Below, piece by piece: positions 17,684 to 28,890 of a DNA stretch of 30,930 bases; the first letter of the stretch is position 1, and every line of letters begins with the position of its first letter. The notes beneath the pieces were generated by a model. That model saw nothing but the letters and a program-made list of their open reading frames with translations, ran no database searches and had not been told where the DNA came from. The stretch is from NCBI GenBank assembly GCA_022925895.1, contig JAKSYS010000714.1, positions 1 to 30,930 of the forward strand, written 5' to 3'. The stretch is from Fragilaria crotonensis. Lineage: Eukaryota > Bacillariophyta > Fragilariophyceae > Fragilariales > Fragilariaceae. The translations under genes and the position numbers were made by a program.

Positions 17684-18585
17684 TCCTGTCTGGCCTGATT
17701 GCTGCTACTATTCACTCCGCTGCACAGCTGGATTATGCAGCACGACATGCTGCAGGAAAGCGACGATACGTCAGTGCCATTGACTCCCAGCAGAGCGGTG
17801 GCAGAGGTCGATTCGGAGCCGACTATAGAGGTTGCGGTGGCCGCGGCCGCGATGCTGCTCACGCTGGGCGAGGTCGTGATGGTCGCCGCGTGCGAATCAA
17901 CAACGTTGACGCTACTGACGTCAACCGAAGTTTTACATCAGAGGAATGGGAACGACTCGGACAAGCCCGGTCGTATGTCATCCAACAACGTAACAACGCC
18001 GGACGCGGCCGTGACGGCAGAAACCCAGGTCGTGGAAGTCAATCTGCCGCCGGTCAGCAGGGCGATGCGCGAAACACTAGCGCCGCACAAGTGACAGATC
18101 GTACATCCACCAACGGTGCTGACGACGCTAATTCACAGGTAGGCGACCAGTCTACCATTATCACGACAGTTTCAGAACGTGGGTCTCAAAACGGCCGTAA
18201 TTTTGGCCGTGGCGCGTATAGTACCTGACACGCGGAGGGCGGTGCTGGTAAACGTGCGGCGATGCCAGTCATCTCCAGCATGAGAAAGACAGCCAGCACT
18301 ACCCTGACTCAACACCCCACTGTCCATGAAGGGCAAGTTGGCCGAAACGAGATTGATAATCATGCGGACACCATTTGTGCGGGACCCAAATTGGCGGGTT
18401 TTGGAGTTTACTGGACAGTTTTGCAGCGTCGCCCCCTTCTCGATGGAATACAGTCCCAAAGTGAATGTCCCGGTGGCCAAGTGTGCTTCGACGTACTTGT
18501 GCCCTACAACAGGACAATCGGTCTTATTGATCGTAGACCAAGCATTGTGGTTTACATCATGTGCTAACAACATGAGAACCATCAT
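17659..18585 (+). pseudogene. Gag-protease fragment of a second copia element (dead)
   Basis: The plus strand carries an RG-rich gag tail (GRGRDGRR, INNVDATDVNRSFTSEEWERL, SYVIQQRNNAGRGRDGR, NGRNFGRGAYST), then an in-frame TGA at 18226-18228. The same frame then continues into VGRNEIDNHADTICAGP, an aspartic-protease core. One extra A near 18388 shifts the frame to NWRVLEFTGQFCSVAPF and NVPVAKCASTY. It ends near VDQALWF and a stop, with no integrase or RT. It is oriented opposite to the RNase H fragment it touches. The stop, the frameshift and the missing three quarters make it a pseudogene. It may or may not be from the same parent as that fragment. Confidence 0.78.
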
Positions 18586-18827
18586 CATCGTCATCAACAA
18601 CATCCGCAATCAACCATTCTACCATTATTCATGGTGGAGCGGAACAGCGGCGGCGGACATTAGGGTACGAGTGCCGCCGGCATTGTTGGGTTTCTTCGTC
18701 ATGGAGGTTCGGTTGTGGTTTGAGGACTAATTTTAGACTTGCTTTTCAATGCAAGTTGGCGAGCAGGTTTGATTCCTCACCAGTGCTGATGGCAGAACCT
18801 TGATCCATCGCGACAGGAGTTTGATCA

Positions 18828-18929
18828 CTACCAGGTACTTCCGCCACGAAGAAGGCGGTGCTGGTGATCATCAGCAGAAGCCTGCAAGGCAAAAAGGAGA
18901 AGAACAACGGCGAGGAAGGCTGATTTCAT
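18828..18929 (-). CDS. 33-residue ORF with signal peptide and RLLR motif (truncated gene or exon)
   Basis: From ATG 18929 a hydrophobic leader (MKSAFLAVVLLLFALQASA) ends in an Ala-x-Ala signal-peptidase-like site. DDHQHRLLRGGSTW and a TAG follow. The peptide is too short for a normal secreted protein. It may be the first exon, since the sequence around the stop (ACCTGGTAGTG) could hold a GT splice donor, or a remnant cut by neighbouring transposons. Arg-x-Leu right after a signal peptide recalls propeptide sites of diatom cell-wall proteins; RLLR also fits the oomycete RxLR pattern, but no EER-like motif follows. No downstream exon is recognised. Confidence 0.3.
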   Translation of the reverse strand: MKSAFLAVVLLLFALQASADDHQHRLLRGGSTW

Positions 18930-19354
18930 CAACAAATGGCAGCTCATTTTATTATTGTTTTGGAGAGGAAAGTCAAAGTTAAAAAGGTATCGCTGTCGAA
19001 GTTCGCTTTTGGTCATGCTGTGGCTCCGCATGTCATGAGAAGTCGGATGTAAAGAACATGCTCTAGTCGAAATGACAAGGCACTGGTAGTTCCTTCCACG
19101 TTCGCTTAGGGCTGACACAATTCACATATGTTATCATTTGAAACACTATTCAGATTAATTCTCATTTGCAACACCGTTTGCTTTGCATTTCCCTTTCCGC
19201 GATCATTGGAGCGATCGCCCAGAGACTTGTGGCATGCCAGGACGTCAGCTGAAAGAGGTCCACAAGTCTCGCCGGTCAACCGACTACACCGCCGTATTTC
19301 GCTCGTGCATTGCCGGGGTAGTCTACGGTAGTACAAGTACTGTAGCATACCACC
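18930..19354. other. Unassigned intergenic stretch
   Basis: Short frames occur on both strands, but none has a recognisable motif and none is repeated elsewhere in the window. I see no RNA gene or transposon end. Confidence 0.3.
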
Positions 19355-20152
19355 TTAACACCAATGACCTCTATCCTCTAATCGTTTTTTCACCCACATC
19401 GTCCGTCCGTTCTCACCGACAACTGGTTCCATCTCATCGCGCCACTTCTTCGAATTCTCCTCCTCGTTGGCCATGTCTGCCATCGCCTTTAACGCATTTT
19501 CTTCGAAGGTCTGCTGCTCACCATGTTTTTCTTTGACACCCAACGCATCGATTAAAGCCTTCATCTCTTTGGTTTTCTTAGGAAATAATGGAAACTCCTT
19601 GAGTACGGCCAACGCCACTTTGAGGGTCCATTCGGCTCCGATGTTGACGACAATTCGAAGCCAAGGTGCAACCGTTACCATCCACTTTCTGTCCACCGAA
19701 ATCTCAAAGGGCAGACCACCTGGTATTTTTGCTCCACAGCATTTGTGAACCACGTGTTGAGATCTTTCGAACGATCCGCTGCGATGCGAGTATAATCACG
19801 ACTGTTGGGCACAGCTTCAATTGTTCCGCATTCGCATTGTTCAACGCCCACCCTGGCAAGTGACGGTCAATTACAGACAACTTTTCACCTCATCATTGAT
19901 GTCGTCGACAACTTGTTGGACGACGTCAACTTTCGATGCGACTGTTTCGATGAGAGGTTGCAGAAAGAAGTATTGGATTATCGAATGGTCTATGCGTCCA
20001 ACAATCTCTCCCTCCTGGAAAGGTAGACCCGAGCACCCGCCGATCCGGCACGGAAGGTGGCGGTCGCCATGTACGGCGCCAGGTTTCACCATCGCGTCCT
20101 CAGAAGGCATTTGGAGCAAAGTGCGTGGCAGTCGCTACATGTTCCACCGGTA
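19355..20152 (-). pseudogene. Ankyrin-kinase family C-terminal fragment (fourth copy)
   Basis: Only the region after the kinase survives. Near 20119-20000 the minus strand reads EDAMVKPGAVHGDRHLPCRI, matching the RING-like region of copy 3. Around 19860-19700 it reads LNNANAEQLKLCPTVV and RIAADRSKDLNTWFTN, matching residues ~890-925 of copy 2. After a small deletion and frameshift near 19730 it reads PFEISVDRKWMVTVAPWLRI through ENALKAMADMAN to GRTMWVKK and a stop at 19355. There are several breaks and no ankyrin or kinase part. At about 20152-20160 it passes directly into copy C of the unrecognised family. Confidence 0.8.
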
Positions 20153-20154
20153 GC

Positions 20155-20850
20155 GAGCGCCACCTCCGCCAGAGAAATTGGGCATGACGGCCGTATCTGG
20201 GATCATTGTGATACTCCCGATTGTTCCATCACATTGGCGAATGCTGAACTCTTTGATTAGATTCGGATCCGCATTCGCGAGCTGCAATCGTTCCGCCAGT
20301 AACGGCAGCGTCGTCGACCAAAAAGTAACTGACGGAACCGGCATCTCCCTCAACCACAATGGTCCCGGCTGTTTTGTCATATTGATCAGTGGATATATGG
20401 ATAACCAAGATTTGCCGCCGTCCATGTTTCCCTAAATGTCAACTGCGACGCCCGAATTGCTCATAAGACCAATCGTCAAGGCAGCAAAGGGGGCCAAAAA
20501 GTGGGTTCATCCCTGATGGCAATGAAAGCATCGCCAACAGCGAGAGGGGCGGCCACGAGCCGAGACAATAGGAACCGAGACATCATTTTCCCGCTGACCG
20601 AGACATGGTGTGTGCTTGTGTTGTATAGTATGACGAGTATCAAGAACGTATGCTTCGAGAAGGCATCGATGGTGAAGTACAGACGTGCCCATCTCGATAT
20701 AACCAACGTGACAATCAATAATAAAAAGAATGCATCGCAAGGATCAGAAGTACAAAACTTGCGACATCATGATGGTGGTGGTACAGTGTCTCCGGGAATC
20801 GGTGCGCCGGTTGTCGCATCGATGACGACTGGAGGACAGTCTCAGTTCTA
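20155..20850 (-). pseudogene. Degenerate copy C of the unrecognised gene family
   Basis: This aligns with copies A and B. From an ATG at 20586 the minus strand reads MMSRFLLSRLVAAPLAV, a signal-peptide-like hydrophobic start, then GDAFIAIRDEP. A shift then leads to AALTIGLMSNSGV (compare ALTIGLMNKCGV in copy A), a TAG, and a 96-codon frame (20425-20135) ending SITMIPDTAVMPNF and SGGGGARYRW. Upstream DNA near 20770-20830 also matches copy A (4923-4985), so homology extends beyond the coding part. It is broken by at least two shifts or stops. The function is not recognised. Confidence 0.45.
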
Positions 20851-21534
20851 ACGGCAGTCTCTTGGCAGTTCCAGCATTTTTTCAAGATACAGGATCAGCT
20901 TGGACTTTCTCGATGCGATTGATAGAAGGGTTGCTTTGCAATGTCAAGAACGGCAGTCCTCAAGGCAGCTGGATTACTGGTGCCCTCGTTCAGGGAAGGA
21001 ATTCTTGTTCTTCTGACTCTGTTCAAGTCCTCCAACCAGTGTGTAAGTGAAGAATCCGAAGCGAGTAACGTGTTCGACAACCGCCGAAGATGAACATCCA
21101 TCGCCGATTAGGCGTCGTCCATAGGATTCCGTGTGATCGCGACTACCATATGGCTTCCATGATATCTATATGTGAATAGTTTATTGTTGATTCAAGACCT
21201 TCGAGTGTGTGACGAATAACTAACGCTCTTCCTTCGAATGAATGTATCATCCAGCTCGCTCGTTTCTTTGTCATTCTGCTTGCTGGTGAATCGACGACAG
21301 ACAGCAAATGCTTTCCCCCCATCATCTGCGTGTCAGAAATCGATACGCCATTTTGACTTTTTGACTACAACATTCTTTCTCTCTTTTTATCAACAATCAA
21401 ACTACGAATAACAACAACAACACGTCCCCGGATCCTGACCCTGACAAAAAGAATAATGATGCTCTGGGCTCTGGGGTTGCGGGAAAGGTCTTGAATGCGG
21501 TTGGTGTTTCCCGCATCCTCAGTAAGAGTCCAGG
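20851..21534. other. Unassigned stretch between copy C and the repeat tract
   Basis: A 68-codon minus-strand frame (21101-20895) and a 60-codon one (21325-21143) are open, without recognisable motifs. I do not call genes here. Confidence 0.3.
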
Positions 21535-21616
21535 TATTGTACATAGTACATAGTACTGGTGCTGGTATACTTGTACTCTGGACTCTGGAGTACAGGAGTG
21601 GCTGGTACTAGAAGTA
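21535..21616. repeat. GTAC-rich tract after copy 3
   Basis: The tract has repeated gtacatagtac, gtactgg, gtactctgg and ggagtac words. It lies directly downstream of the stop of copy 3, so it could form structure in its 3' UTR. It is related in composition to the three other GTAC-rich tracts in the window. Confidence 0.55.
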
Positions 21617-24600
21617 CTAAAGTAGATTGCAGACCACGAGACCCCGAGACTGCGAGGATTGCTCTTGACTCTGCTCGAGACCCTGCTCTTGGCCCTGCTC
21701 TTGGCCCTGCTCTTGACTCTGCTCTTGACTCTGCACTTGACTCTGCTCCTGACTCTGCTCCTGACTCTGCTCCTGACTCTGCTCCTGACTCTGCTCCTGA
21801 CTCTGCTCCTGACTCTGCTCCTGACTCGTGACATCCACATCTATAGGGATACTACTTTGTTCGCGTGCTTGCGTCACCCAAATCCTCGTTCCGTTCGAAC
21901 TGACTTCCACCATCCACTTCGTCATGTTCTGCTCATTCGCCCCCCGCTTCCACTTCACCAAATTCTCCGGCTCTTTTGCCATTTCAGCCATCACTGTTAA
22001 CGCTTCTCCCGATAAGGTCAACGTTTCAGCATGGTTTCCATTGTTCCACAACGCCCTGGCTAAAGCCCTCATTCCTGCACTGGGACCAGGTATCTGTGAG
22101 GTGGCCGTCGATAGTTTGGTATGGTCAAAAGGTGATCCTATCCTGAGCACGGGGCGGATCTCATCAAGAAAATCTGAAGCCTCTACCAACCATACAGGGC
22201 GCACCGAAACCTCAAAGAAATCGTTGTGACCTTGCTCCCCCGTGCGATCACAGCAGAAAAACACCTTGTATTTTTGCCAAAGGAAATCTCCCGGACATTC
22301 CATCGCGATGGGAGTCACCTTCACTTTAGTTGGACAAGGATTCGATTGCCCGGCAAATGGTTGCACAAAGAAGTAGTGATATACCCCAGCTTCTATGTAT
22401 CGACAAAGATCTCTGTCCTGGAAAGGTAGGCTCGTGCACCCGTCGATCAGGCACGGTAGTCGGCAGTCCCCATTTTTGGCGTCGGGTTTCACCATCGCAC
22501 CCTGAAGACAGTCGGAGCAAAATAAGTGACCCTCGCTACACGTTACAACGGCACGGCGTCGTTTGTCGAATGCTGTTTCAGTGCAGTTGTCACACTCGCC
22601 AAGACCCTCCTTATGCAAGATCGCGTGGAGCGTGTCCATGGCAACCTTCGGTACATCGCCACTTATCCCAGCCTGTAGATTGCTGGCATGTTTCAACAGG
22701 TTGAGGAGCGCGTCCGTGCTCAACCTTCCGTGAGAGATACGAATGAGACACCCAATCACAGTCTTGCAAAGAAGTTCAAGAGCGTCTGCATTCCAGCCGT
22801 CCTGGATATCTGCATCTTTTTCGAGCTGTTTCCATCCACCAACGGTAGCCGTTTCCCGCTTCAGGACGTACTTCTCTAGGACATTTGTTGGCTTGCCATC
22901 ATTCAAGTGCCATAAAATTAGCTCTGCCATGACAACGCCAAAAGAATACACATCAAAGGCTGAAATATAGTCACACTTAATGTGGTTCGCCTTGTACCAG
23001 GTATATTCTGGGCACATGTACCCTTCGGTTCCAAGTGCGCGGCCTAGTGCTGAGCCAGTTTGTATGATCGACTCCGACGGACCAGCTTCGTGCTCATCCA
23101 CAACAAACTTGGCCAGCCCACAATCAATGAGCTTTGGTGTAAAATCGTTCATCAGACAAATGTTCGCACTCTTGATATCGCGGTGAAGCACTTTGACGCC
23201 GTTTACACCAGTGTGCAAGCAGTGCACTGCTTTCGCCACTTGGTACATGATTGACAGTCGGCCAGCTGCAGGAAGGTCGGCTCGCATGCTCTCGTCCTCG
23301 AGAAAGTGGTCGAGGGAGCCGTTGGACGCATACTCATACACCAGAAATTGTTGTTCATGCTTGACATTTAAATTGTAGCCGTACAAGACAATGATATTGT
23401 CATGCTGAAATCTTCTGAGTGTCTGGCGGCATTGTGCAACATTGTTAGACCTCGATGGAGATGGGGGCAGGAATAATTGTTCATTGTTCAACACGCGGAA
23501 CACTCAATGAAGACACAACGTACCAAAAGTTCCCTCTGGAAGGACTCCAAAATGCCGTGTTTGGGGCCATCAGAACTTGGAGAAAGTTTGATCATTTTCA
23601 GCGCGAATAGTTTGGGTTCAGGGAGATCAGGATCTTTGACCAAAAAAACATTGCCATAGGTACCCGATCCAAGTTTGCGGATTTCGATGCAACGCTTGAT
23701 ATACTGATAAGAGAGTTCAACAGGTTCAGTCTTGCGGGTTGTCATCACCTTAGCAAGCGATTTCCGGCTCTCTTTTACTTCCTCCAAAGCCTTGCTTTGA
23801 TCTAGGAAGACCCTCATAACAGCAACCTTTTCATCACGCCTAGCCACATCAAAAGCTGTTAATCCGTCATTATCTTTGAGATTCGTATCCACCTTGCTGT
23901 TTTGGAGCAATGCACGGACGACTCCCACACGGCCATATTGACTCGCAATGTGAAGGGCCGTTGCACTGGTATTACACTTGAGATTCACGTCCACATTGTT
24001 GTGCTCGAGCAACTTCTTGACGATTTTCTGATCTCCTTCTTGACTTGCCTTGAATAGGGCTGTTTCACCATTCTTATTTTGGGCATTCACGTCAACCTTT
24101 TCGTTCTGGAGCAATATGCCGACGATGTCCAGATCCCTGTAGTAACTCGCTATGATTAGGGGCGGTATCACCCTCCTTATTTTGAGCATTTACGTTCACC
24201 TTGTCGCGCCGGAGCAACTCGCGAACGACGTCCGAACCAGCATATCTACACGCGGTGTGAAGGGCTGTTGTACAATCATAAGTACATTGGATATTCACCT
24301 CCACCTTGTCATGATTAAGCAACTCGCGGACTATTCCGACATAGTCATCTCCATTCGCAAAAACAACGGCTTTTGTATCAACATCAATACCTTCGAGATT
24401 CACAGCCAGATGGCCGTACTCGAACAATCGGACGACATCTGAATTGCCCCGTGCACTCGCAACATAAAGGGCTGTTACACCATTATCAGTCAATTGGGAG
24501 ATTCACATCCACATCGTCGATTTGAAGCAACTCGCGGACGACTTCCACATGACCATTTTGACTCGCAATAATCAGGGCTGTTGCACCATCATCAGTACAT

Positions 24601-24911
24601 TGGAGATTCACATCCACATTGTCGTGCTGAAGCAACTCGCGGACGACTTCCACATGACCATTTTGACTCGCAAAGTAAAGGGCTGTTGCACCACCAGTAG
24701 ATTGGAGATTCACATCCACATTGTCGCGTTGAAGCAACTCGCAGACGACGTCCACATGACCATTTAGACTTGCCAATATGAGGGCTGCTACACCACCAAT
24801 ATCATGTTGGGCATTCACATTGGCTCCATCAAGCAATAGGGCACGAACCTCATTGAGATTGCCATCATAGGCGTTGATGATCAAAGCAACGTCGTTGTCA
24901 CTCAACGGCAT
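21617..24911 (-). pseudogene. Ankyrin-repeat protein kinase, copy 3 (three frameshifts)
   Basis: It has the same architecture as copy 2, from ATG 24911 (MPLSDNDVAL) to a stop at 21617. I count 11 ankyrin repeats, then the kinase (HRDIKSANICL, LIDCGLAKF, DVYSFGVVMAEL). A clear RING-like cluster follows (CDNC, then CSEGHLFCSDC, then CRLPCLIDGC), then the C-terminal module (PCPTKVKVTPIAM, FFEVSVRPVWLVE). Breaks against the other copies are an extra base near 24495, an extra G near 24163 and a lost base near 23496, dividing it into frames 24911-24486, 24493-24092, 24189-23488 and 23503-21617. The last 628 codons (kinase to tail) are open but lack an ATG near their start. Unlike copy 2 it ends in a Gln-Glu-Gln-Ser repeat tail. 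Very close to copy 1 in DNA. Confidence 0.87.
21655..21830 (-). repeat. 12-bp tandem repeat coding a QEQS tail in copy 3
   Basis: The plus strand shows repeats of ctcctgactctg. On the coding strand these give a SQEQ tetrapeptide repeated about a dozen times, with drifting Gly and Val variants toward the end. It replaces the acidic end (DDDEETIWA) of copy 2 and is a typical slippage-expanded low-complexity tail. Confidence 0.9.
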
Positions 24912-25100
24912 GCTTCTGAAGTACTCCGAGTTCTGCAGTATTAAACCATAGAGTCGGTTGTTGGCTGTGCAATAGATGTATGGGCTCAGTAGGAGTCATA
25001 GGTGCTCACAATACCGAGATTGAAATTGGTGTATGATAATCGCTCGGGGCGGGAATCAAGCTGATCCACCTCCTGATCTTGAACAGGAGAAAACTTAATG
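24912..25100 (-). promoter_or_regulatory. Conserved upstream block of copy 3
   Basis: It is homologous to about 2404-2590 upstream of copy 1 across roughly 190 bases, with a shared gctcggggcggga word. Homology stops at about 25100, where Helitron-associated sequence begins. It is likely 5' UTR and promoter; no TATA or initiator element is certain. Confidence 0.4.
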
Positions 25101-25113
25101 TCTACTAGTGGGT

Positions 25114-25210
25114 GCCTCCCAATTGGTCGGACTTTTGGAATACGTGTACGGTAAAAACGAAAAAACCCACGCCTCCCAATCGGTCGGACTTTTGGAATAC
25201 ATGTACGGTA
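25114..25210. repeat. Two 40-bp direct repeats
   Basis: gcctcccaa...tgtacggta occurs at 25114-25153 and 25171-25210 with two mismatches, at a spacing of 57 bp. They lie just inside the candidate Helitron 3' end and may be subterminal repeats of the element. Confidence 0.85.
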
Positions 25211-25348
25211 TGGGTTGTGCACGGTTGTGTGTAGTGGCAAGCGTGCTGCAAATGATGTGTTTTACAACACAATTAGATGAGGAAAAAAGTGACAAATTCA
25301 TAGAAATTTGCTAATTTAGATTGCCAAAATACACAGTATTGAAGTTGT

Positions 25349-27182
25349 TTACAAATCCTGTTGATGATACTGAGGGCACAGTTTTGATATCAGGACCTCC
25401 TTATAAACAATGTTGTGCAGAAGATGACCATCAGTAAATATGAAAAGATCATGTGGGTTACGAACTCTTGAGAGAGCAACGTAAAGCTGGCCATGTGCAA
25501 ATACACCTTGTGGCAAGAAAATGCCAACTCTTCGCAATGTTTGACCTTGACTCTTGTTGATCGTCATTGCATATGCTGGTTGAACTGGAAACTGACGTCG
25601 TTTGAAGACAAATGGCAGCTCATCTTGAGGTGATAGGAGAGCAATCCGTGGTATGTCCACAATTTCTGCAGTGGTAGGAATCAAACACTGGAGGACAGAC
25701 TGTGAGATACGGCGAACAATGAGACGGGTGCCATTGCTGAGTGTGCTTGATAGGTTTCGAGCAGCATGACCAACATGCCTTTTTTCAGAGTGAGGCAATG
25801 TGGTGGAAGGCCAGATAGCTCCAAAGAGTTCAGGAATTCAGGAGGATAGAGGGTATGTGCAGGATCATTAGGTTCCTCAGATATGATGTTGTCAATACTG
25901 AGAAACACATGTTCATCATGAGGTAGCCTTGAGGTTACCATATCATTGATTCTTTGAACATCTTTGTTTTTAGGACATAGAATAGCACGCTCAGACCAAT
26001 AGGCTGGTTCATTGGAAGAAAAATCATCAAACACATGCTCAACCAGTTCGCTTGTATCCTGAGGCTGGAATATATAAGATGGTAGATTTATTGGGGAAGG
26101 CTCCATATCCTCGATCCTCAACAGGAAAGATGCAAAATGGGAAAGTACTTCTTGGAACTCTGGGTTAGCATTTGTGTTCTGTAAGTCCATTCGCAATCGC
26201 ATATTTTCAGAGAGTTGCATTACATTCACAGATGATGTTTGCCAGACTTTGGATTGTAGGACAGTTGAATGCACAGTGGTAGCTCTTCCAGCATGGCGTA
26301 GTATGGGAAGCACTTGACGAAAGTCACCACCCATGACGACAACCAAGCCACCAAATGGAGCATCATTACGCTCAAGTAAATCACAAAGAGACTGTGAAAG
26401 AACATCAAGACCAACACCCTTAAGCATTGTGATCTCATCAATGATCAAAATCTTTGCAACCTTCATAACTTCTGCCTTCTCTTTTGATAGGTTGCACATG
26501 GATGTTTCATATAATTGAATTGGAAGCCCGGATATATAGTGCAGAGTACGGCCCAAAGGGGCAAAGTTTGAGGCAGCAATGCCTGATATGGCCGTTGCAA
26601 GGGCAACCTTCCCTTCACTGCGCACCTTGGCAAGGATCATCCTGAACAACTCCGTCTTACCTGAGCCTGCAGGTCCATCAACAAAATAAACATTTTTCTG
26701 ATTTTCAGTACCAGCATTGTTGTTCACAGAAGCAAGTACAGCATCAAAAATAGCACGCTGTTCAAGATTCAGGAGAGGGAGGCGATCCAGCTGCTGTTGA
26801 ATATCAGTGTTGGATGATGACAGCTGCAATTCTAACAAATGGTTGACTGAATTGTTGTCCATGGCACTCCCATGCTCCTCAACCAGAAGTGTGCGGAGGG
26901 ATGGTATCCATTCGAATACAGAACGGCTGTGCATTATCCCCAGAAGGGCATCAAGTTTACGCACAAGGAGGTCCTGCAGGTGTTGTTCACTAAGGCTGGG
27001 TTGACGGTGTGCATAGTCTTCTGACAGGGCAGCCCAGTGAGAGTCATAGAGTGACCTTGGGTCAGAGACATCACAGTTGAAGAGGATGATTGCAAAAGTC
27101 TTCTGAGCCTTGCTGGGGAGAGTGTCTGTGTGGCTTCCTGCATGGCTCGATGCCACTCAGTATCATCATCTAGAAGACCCAA
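25349..27182 (-). pseudogene. Helitron Pif1-like helicase domain (frameshifted)
   Basis: An SF1B helicase of the Pif1 family, the unwinding half of a RepHel transposase. The long frame (27156-25681) has Walker A in VDGPAGSGKTELF, Walker B in ILIIDEITM, then VMGGDFRQVLPI and QLSENMRLRMDL. After a one-base shift near 25758 the frame 25798-25349 gives NGTRLIVRRIS, AYAMTINKSQGQTL and HGQLYVALSRVRNP, with a stop at 25349. A further shift near 27095 separates it from GLLDDDTEWHRAMQEA (27182-27100). All core helicase motifs are present, so it was functional before the shifts. There is no ATG near the start of the long frame, as expected for an internal part of a larger protein. Confidence 0.9.
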
Positions 27183-28890
27183 TGTACGACAGGCATCTTG
27201 AAATGTTGGACAAAGTACATCATCAACGGTTCAGAGCTTCAAAGCTTGTTGCACCTTTCACTACAGTCAACATCCTTCGCAGGAAGTATCTCTCACCAGA
27301 AGAAGGGGAAGCACTGTAGAGGCGAGACACAGTGGGGAATGTCTGCCGGTGATTGGAGCGTCGTACCCAGCACTTCTCGACACCAGCACTTTTCCATGTG
27401 TAGTGTTGTGGGATGTCATGATAAAGGAACTGGCGAGCATACTGATCATGCCGATTGAGGTCCAACCAGGCAGTCAATTGTGTACAGGGTGGTCCTCTTG
27501 CAAGCACTTGAGCAACATTTTCATTTTCCTCAAAAACCACTGATTGCTGATTGGGAAGATGGAACATTAGGCGCATCACATTGGGCTTCTCTGAATGTAG
27601 ACGAAGGCTGAAGAGGCGCCAGCATGCCTCTGATGCAGAGACATAACGTCCATCAAGATAGAGCTTGATCTCATCAACATCTTCCCCCATCTGGACTGCA
27701 GCACGGTCGTGTCCCTTGTATACATACTTGTAGAGGTACTTGACGGCCTGCACTGAATTGCACACCTCAACATTGATATGACAATCATACTTCTTGGTAA
27801 GATGGCAATTATATGGCACAACCCAGCGGTTGTCCAACTCAGCTCCTCGAACAGTTACAGTCCTTCCATCATCACGCCGATGATATTGAGGGAATCCATC
27901 ATCATTGAGTGTTGTCTCATCTTGAAAGGGCCGGGGATACTTGTCCTTGCATTCACCTGCTGGCTTTGTAGAACTATTACAACACTTCAAATTTTTCCAT
28001 CGATTGGGGGAAACTTTGGTGCCACAGGGCCCATGCAACATACACCTCTTCACAGTTGCAAAAAGTTCAGGATCTATCAATGCATCTGGGATCTCAGCTG
28101 AAACAATATGGTCAATGTCAGATTCTGTGCGCGGTTTGTCATTCTCTGCCAAAATGACCAGTACATGTGCATGTGGCAATCCTCGCTTCTGAAATTCGAT
28201 GGTGTAGATAGCAGCCACAACCCTTCCAAGCACTTGCCGCTTCTGGAGGTCAAACATCATCTCTGTAAATTTGAGATGGAACACTCGTGCCACCAAATCT
28301 GGTCTGTCATTTACAGTTTGGCCAGGAAGAAGGTTTTCAACAACTTCTGGCCACTGCGGATTGGTTGTCATTGTAATAAAGAGGTCTGGCTTGCCCATTC
28401 GGCGCACAATTGCCAATGCATCCTGGCAAAGCTGGTGCATGTTTCTTGCACTTCCAATGTGAGATGAAGGCAGAATGATTCGTCGCCCCAGCTGTCGAGT
28501 GTTTGTCACATCCTCACCAGCAACAGCATCTGCAATGCCTTGATAAAGTTCAGCACGCAATCTTGGTTGATTAAGACGGATGAAATTAAGACGGCCTTGT
28601 TCCACTTGGGCATAGCAGTCCACAATGTATTGGTGAAACAGCTTCCTGCAAAGTGAAGGTGATTGGAGAACTGAGCAGCAGGTCGCAAAAAGCCGAAATG
28701 CAGCATGCATGAGGCAAGTTAATCTTGTCAAATGTGGAGTCGTAGCATTTGGACCAGTTTGCATCATGCCAGGATGCCAGCCTCTTGGGGAGCCTGTTGG
28801 AAAAAGGAGTACATATGCCAGTGGAGAATAGTCGGGATGGAGCTCTGAGATTGACTGAATTGCTCCAGCACGGCAATACTCGAATATCAC
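27183..28890 (-). pseudogene. Helitron HUH Rep nuclease domain
   Basis: A 555-codon open frame (28890-27223) is the middle of the Helitron protein. It begins after a shift near 28888 with SISELHPDYSPLAYVLLFP and contains the Rep motifs: FITMTTNPQW (171-180 of this frame), the metal-binding HAH (240-242) within QKRGLPHAHVLV, and the double-tyrosine motif KYLYKYVYKG with Y385 and Y389 four apart. These residues cut and join single strands in rolling-circle transposition. A shift near 27230 follows TVVKGATSFEAL, and the normal continuation TVDDVLCPTFQDACRTLGLL lies in the next frame. The catalytic residues are intact, and decay is by indels only. Confidence 0.9.

Noticed and set aside
21559-21831. 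Plus-strand Ala-Pro-Asp-Ser and Leu-Thr-Leu repeat frames
   Set aside because: These are mirror readings of the QEQS coding repeat.
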